From NCBI RefSeq assembly GCF_002564045.1, contig NZ_PDJK01000001.1, forward strand, positions 434,001-498,000: DNA of 64,000 nt. Direction: 5' to 3'. Under the pieces are notes generated by a model, which saw only the letters and a list, made by a program, of their open reading frames with translations, was not told the origin of the DNA and searched no databases. Shown piece by piece: positions 61,137 through 64,000 of this stretch. This DNA is from Amycolatopsis sulphurea (GTDB lineage: Bacteria; Actinomycetota; Actinomycetes; Mycobacteriales; Pseudonocardiaceae). The number at the start of each line of letters is the position of its first letter. The first letter of the stretch is position 1. The translations under genes and the position numbers were made by a program.

Positions 61137-61964
61137 ATGAGCATCAACGAACGCACCGAAACCCACCCTGCCCCCGGCCCGATCGAGCTGGCGGTGTCGG
61201 CCGACGTCGCCACCGTGGAGGTCCACGCGGCCGAGGACCACCGCACTGCCCGGGTGGTGCTGGCCCCGGCGGTGCCGGGTGACGCCGGGGCCGCCCGGTT
61301 GATCGAGGCCACCTCGATCGAGTCCCGCGGCGACCGGCTCACCGTGACCATTCCCCGCACCCCCGGCGGTGGGGGCTCGACCACGGTGGTCCGCGGATCC
61401 GGGAACGTCGTCATCTCCGGCGGCGTGCTGACCGGGGAGGTCGTCGGGCTGGTCCTCGGCGGCGCCCAGGACGGGGCGACCATCGTGAACGGGCAGGTCA
61501 TCACCGGCTCCGGCACCACCGTCATCGGCTCCGCCGACGGCGGGGTGCGGGTGGTCGCGACGGTCCCGCCCGGGTCGCGGGTCACCCTCACCGGCCAGGC
61601 CCCTGCCCTGACCACCACCGGCCCGCTGGCCCGGGTCGAGTCGGACACGATCTCCGGCCGGGTGGACATCGCCGCGGCGGAGGTGGTGTCCGCGCGCACC
61701 ACGTCCGGCGCGATCCGGATCGGCGCATGCGGTGAGGTCCGGGCGAGGAGCGTGTCCGGAGCGGTCCGGATCCGTGAACTCGCCGGGACCGCCACGGTGA
61801 AGACCACCTCGGGTGCGGCGACAGTGACCGCGGTCGCGGACTCGGCCGTGACCGCGCAGACCGTGTCCGGCGACATTGATCTGTCCGCGCCGCGCGGGGT
61901 GGAGATCGACGCCTCCACCCGCAGCGTGTCCGGTCGCACCAGCAACCGGCGGTGGTCGGCATGA
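61137..61964 (+). CDS. DUF4097-like beta-repeat protein
   Basis: A 275-residue protein ending in a repeated strand motif: TISGRVDI, TTSGAIRI, SVSGAVRI, TTSGAATV, TVSGDIDL, SVSGRTS, spaced by about 20 residues, the DUF4097 right-handed beta-helix. No signal peptide or membrane helix. ATG at 61137 follows AAGGAG. Its stop overlaps the next ATG. Unusual cargo in a conjugative element; may be a surface or scaffold protein. Confidence 0.75.
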   Translation: MSINERTETHPAPGPIELAVSADVATVEVHAAEDHRTARVVLAPAVPGDAGAARLIEATSIESRGDRLTVTIPRTPGGGGSTTVVRGSGNVVISGGVLTGEVVGLVLGGAQDGATIVNGQVITGSGTTVIGSADGGVRVVATVPPGSRVTLTGQAPALTTTGPLARVESDTISGRVDIAAAEVVSARTTSGAIRIGACGEVRARSVSGAVRIRELAGTATVKTTSGAATVTAVADSAVTAQTVSGDIDLSAPRGVEIDASTRSVSGRTSNRRWSA

Positions 61965-62326
61965 GCACCCACATGACCCCCGGGTGGCGGCTGGCCCTGG
62001 CCCGGGAGCAGGCCGAGGGGCTGCGCAGCGTGGCTCGCATGATCGAGCACGACCCGGACCAGGCCGTCGTGCTGAACCTCCCGCTGCGCGCGATGTGCGC
62101 CTACGTCGTGTCCGCCAACGCCGACGCACGGGCGATCCTCACCTCGTTCCGCCGCGCCGCCACCGCGGCCGGGGCCGAGGTGAGGGTGGAGAACGAACCG
62201 GATTTCTGCCGGGTGGTCGCCCGGTTCGGGCCGGTCGAAGTCAGCGTGCAAGCCGACGCCGCCCTGATGGCGGACCTGCCGGCCCCACCGGTGGTCTACA
62301 TCCCGCTCGATGACGAGGAGGCATGA
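61961..62326 (+). CDS. AICE hypothetical protein
   Basis: A 121-residue protein (MIEHDPDQAVVLNLPLRAMC, VVARFGPVEVSVQADAALM). ATG at 61961 in ATGA overlap with the DUF4097 gene; stop overlaps the next start. Not recognised. Confidence 0.65.
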   Translation: MSTHMTPGWRLALAREQAEGLRSVARMIEHDPDQAVVLNLPLRAMCAYVVSANADARAILTSFRRAATAAGAEVRVENEPDFCRVVARFGPVEVSVQADAALMADLPAPPVVYIPLDDEEA

Positions 62327-62502
62327 GCATGGACACCACCGGAGATCACCCGGCAGGTAGCCGGGGCACCGGGGCCGAGGTCGTGCTGTGCATTGACGCC
62401 GATTGTCCCGGGTGTGGATGGCCGGAGCGCACGCTCACGCTCCCGCGGGGCGTGTTCGGCTGCCCGAAGTGCACCCACACCAGCACGGATCGGGGTGTGT
62501 GA
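62323..62502 (+). CDS. 59-residue zinc-ribbon protein
   Basis: VLCIDADCPGCGWPER and FGCPKCTHTS form a four-Cys zinc ribbon. ATG at 62323 overlaps the previous stop (ATGA), TGA overlaps the next ATG by one base. Zinc ribbons in such runs often bind DNA or RNA; unproven. Confidence 0.62.
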   Translation: MSMDTTGDHPAGSRGTGAEVVLCIDADCPGCGWPERTLTLPRGVFGCPKCTHTSTDRGV

Positions 62503-62747
62503 TGTCGGCGTTCGAGGTGTTGCAGCGCAAGGGAACGCTGGCGTTGCTGGGGTTTCTGGTCGAGCTGGTCGCGTTCGTGGTGCTGCATCTGGTGCGGATC
62601 CCGCTGGTGCTGGTCGCGGCGGTGCTGGCCGGGGTGATGTCCCGGTTGGACCGCGCGATCGTGCGCCACGCCACCGAACCCGCCCGCGGCCCGGTGAACC
62701 ACTTTTTCCCGCCACATCAGCCAGTCCGGGAGGCCACTCATGCATGA
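62502..62747 (+). CDS. Small membrane protein (Spd-like)
   Basis: An 81-residue protein with two adjoining hydrophobic helices (LALLGFLVELVAFVVLHLVR, IPLVLVAAVLAGVMSRL) and a polar tail. One-base TGATG overlap with the zinc-ribbon gene. Pattern fits spread proteins of Streptomyces conjugative elements. Confidence 0.65.
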   Translation: MSAFEVLQRKGTLALLGFLVELVAFVVLHLVRIPLVLVAAVLAGVMSRLDRAIVRHATEPARGPVNHFFPPHQPVREATHA

Positions 62748-63111
62748 ACCCAACACTCACACCCCCACCGGCATCGACGTGCCCGAGGTGGATGCGCAGG
62801 CCGGTGCCCGGCTGGTGCGGGAACAGTTCGTCCAGACCCGCGCCACGGCGGTGCTCACCCTCGCGTGGACGGTGTTCGCCGTAGTGGTCGGTGTGGGGCT
62901 CACGGTGCGGTGGACCGGTCAGTGGTCCCCGCCGTGGTGGATCGCGCTGACGCTGGGCGCGACCCTGCCCGACGCGGCCCGCGCGGTGCGGGACCTGGTC
63001 CTGCTCGCTGCGCACCGGGTCGTGTTCCACGTCGAGACCAGCGGGGGCCGGATCGTCCGTGGATGCGGGCAGGTCCGCTGCCGCAGCGGATGCAGGGAGG
63101 AGGCCCGGTGA
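62740..63111 (+). CDS. Membrane protein (Spd-like)
   Basis: A 123-residue protein with helices TAVLTLAWTVFAVVVGVGLT and WWIALTLGATLPDAARAV. Overlaps the gene before by eight bases and the next by one. C-terminal Cys pairs (GCGQVRC, GCREEA) are odd for a membrane protein. Likely part of the intramycelial spread set. Confidence 0.65.
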   Translation: MHEPNTHTPTGIDVPEVDAQAGARLVREQFVQTRATAVLTLAWTVFAVVVGVGLTVRWTGQWSPPWWIALTLGATLPDAARAVRDLVLLAAHRVVFHVETSGGRIVRGCGQVRCRSGCREEAR

Positions 63112-63425
63112 TGATCCACCCGAACACCGCCCACGCCGGTTGCCGGACGCGGACGGAGAAGGTGTGCGGCTGGACGGTCGGGCATTTCGGTGAGCTGGCC
63201 GCGGTCGCCGCCCCGAGCGTGCTCGGCGCGGCGACCACGCCGTGGCTGAGCGTGCTGTCCGCGGTGATCGCGGCGGTGTGGGGCTGGCACGAGGCCCGCC
63301 TGCATCGCAGCACCCGCACCACTCGCGCGTCCCTCGCCGCCGGCACCCCGCCGCCGCGGCAGCTGAGCAGCGCCCCTGCCCCGGCCGAGCCCGGGGCCAC
63401 CGGCCGGAAGGAGGCCCAGGCATGA
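63111..63425 (+). CDS. Small membrane protein (Spd-like)
   Basis: A 104-residue protein with one hydrophobic segment (LSVLSAVIAAVWGWHEARLH). ATG at 63111 in TGATG overlap, GGGAGGAGG upstream. Stop overlaps the next start (ATGA). Confidence 0.6.
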   Translation: MIHPNTAHAGCRTRTEKVCGWTVGHFGELAAVAAPSVLGAATTPWLSVLSAVIAAVWGWHEARLHRSTRTTRASLAAGTPPPRQLSSAPAPAEPGATGRKEAQA

Positions 63426-64000
63426 GCTGGAATCAGGAGATCCGGGAGAACAAGGCCGCGAAAGCCGAGCAGAAACGCTTGGACCAGGCCGCGGCCACGG
63501 GTGACGACATCGCCCGCATGCACGCGGCGGGTGAGGAGGCCCGCAAGGACCGCGAAGCCGCGGCGACCCTGGCCGCCACCGCGAAAGCCACCCGGCTCGC
63601 CGAGCGCGAGAAGCGCCGCACGAAGCGGGCGCAGTGGTGGGCGAAGGTCCGCGGCGCCGCTGCCGCGCATGTGGTGGATGTGCTGATCTACGCGATCGCG
63701 CTGGTGTCGTTCGCGATGGCGGCCCCCGCGATGGCCGGCTACGGCGCCGAGGTCTACGCGTCTGCGCTGGGCGGGCTGCTGCCGCTGATCACCGAACTCG
63801 GGATGTGGGCGTTCGCGGTCGCGGTCCTGCTCTCCCGGGTCCGGACACCGGCCCGGCCGGTGTGGGGTTTGCAGGTGGGGGTGTGGGTGTTCGGGGTGGT
63901 CGCGTTCGCCGCGAACGCCGTCCACGGCCTGGCCCGGGGCTGGGCCGCCGGGGTGGTGATGGGTGTGGTGTCGGTGGCCGGGGTCATCGCGCACCAGCTC
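63422..64000 (+). CDS. Membrane protein, DUF2637/SpdB-like, cut by window end
   Basis: 193 codons visible. A charged coiled coil (residues 1-80, EKRRTKRAQWWAKV) precedes four transmembrane helices (DVLIYAIALVSFAMAAPAMA, LITELGMWAFAVAVLLSRV, VGVWVFGVVAFAANAVHGLA, VVMGVVSVAGVIAHQL). The helical block recalls DUF2637/SpdB proteins of actinomycete conjugative elements that act with the FtsK-like Tra pump. Frame still open at 64000. Confidence 0.65.
   Translation, partial: MSWNQEIRENKAAKAEQKRLDQAAATGDDIARMHAAGEEARKDREAAATLAATAKATRLAEREKRRTKRAQWWAKVRGAAAAHVVDVLIYAIALVSFAMAAPAMAGYGAEVYASALGGLLPLITELGMWAFAVAVLLSRVRTPARPVWGLQVGVWVFGVVAFAANAVHGLARGWAAGVVMGVVSVAGVIAHQL

Overview
The window is high-GC actinobacterial chromosome. 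GTG starts, overlapping ATGA/TGATG gene junctions, an F420-dependent glucose-6-phosphate dehydrogenase, F420-type LLM enzymes, MocR/XRE-DUF5753 regulators, Gly/Pro-rich membrane proteins and SsgA-type proteins together point to a filamentous actinomycete, probably Pseudonocardiaceae (Amycolatopsis-like). The genus is inference.

Layout. 1-5.6 kb: SDR/membrane protein pair, DMT transporter, an unusual MGDG-synthase-like glycosyltransferase fused to a WS/DGAT-like acyltransferase, and msrA. 5.6-10.5 kb: a decayed GntR gene and an iron-box-controlled siderophore uptake operon (ATPase, lipoprotein, fused double permease). 10.6-23.5 kb: MocR regulator lacking the PLP lysine, alditol oxidase, NAD kinase, threonine synthase remnant, MFS/MarR pair, DoxX, LLM oxidoreductase, hydrolase, P450, lexA, membrane protein. 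23.6-31.4 kb: several genes broken by frameshifts, including a second siderophore-binding lipoprotein and a DUF3558 lipoprotein whose frame is set by a 14-bp tandem repeat; HtrA-like protease and YggT are intact. 32.5-44 kb: CBM48 protein, fluoride riboswitch with two crcB genes, a decayed zone (monooxygenase, IS3 and RraA remnants), ArsR-SRPBCC, TetR, Fgd, ABC-F ATPase.

44.3-53.5 kb: a catabolic island with an MFS importer, two flavodiiron-like metallo-beta-lactamase proteins, an amidohydrolase-fold protein, NifU-like and HbpS/GlcG-like proteins, a Crp-type regulator, a class III CoA-transferase and an HMG-CoA-lyase-like enzyme. The two transcription units diverge from a 470-bp control region with matching 12-bp operator-like sites. 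The island lies between two complementary broken copies of a short mobile repeat.

53.5-64 kb: an integrase C-terminus, a 49-nt copy of the 3' half of tRNA-Val(GAC), then what looks like an actinomycete integrative and conjugative element (AICE): HD phosphohydrolase, Nudix (Pif-like), XRE and GntR (KorSA-like) regulators, and a dense run of small overlapping genes including an SsgA-family protein, zinc-ribbon proteins, a DUF4097 protein and Spd-like membrane proteins. It runs past the window end.

Two dispersed repeat families thread the window: a ~50-bp double palindrome built on GTGAAGGG/CCCTTCAC, and a 170-280-bp element with ~20-bp terminal inverted repeats that contains the palindrome; two copies are flanked by 10-11-bp direct repeats, the mark of transposition (MITE-like).
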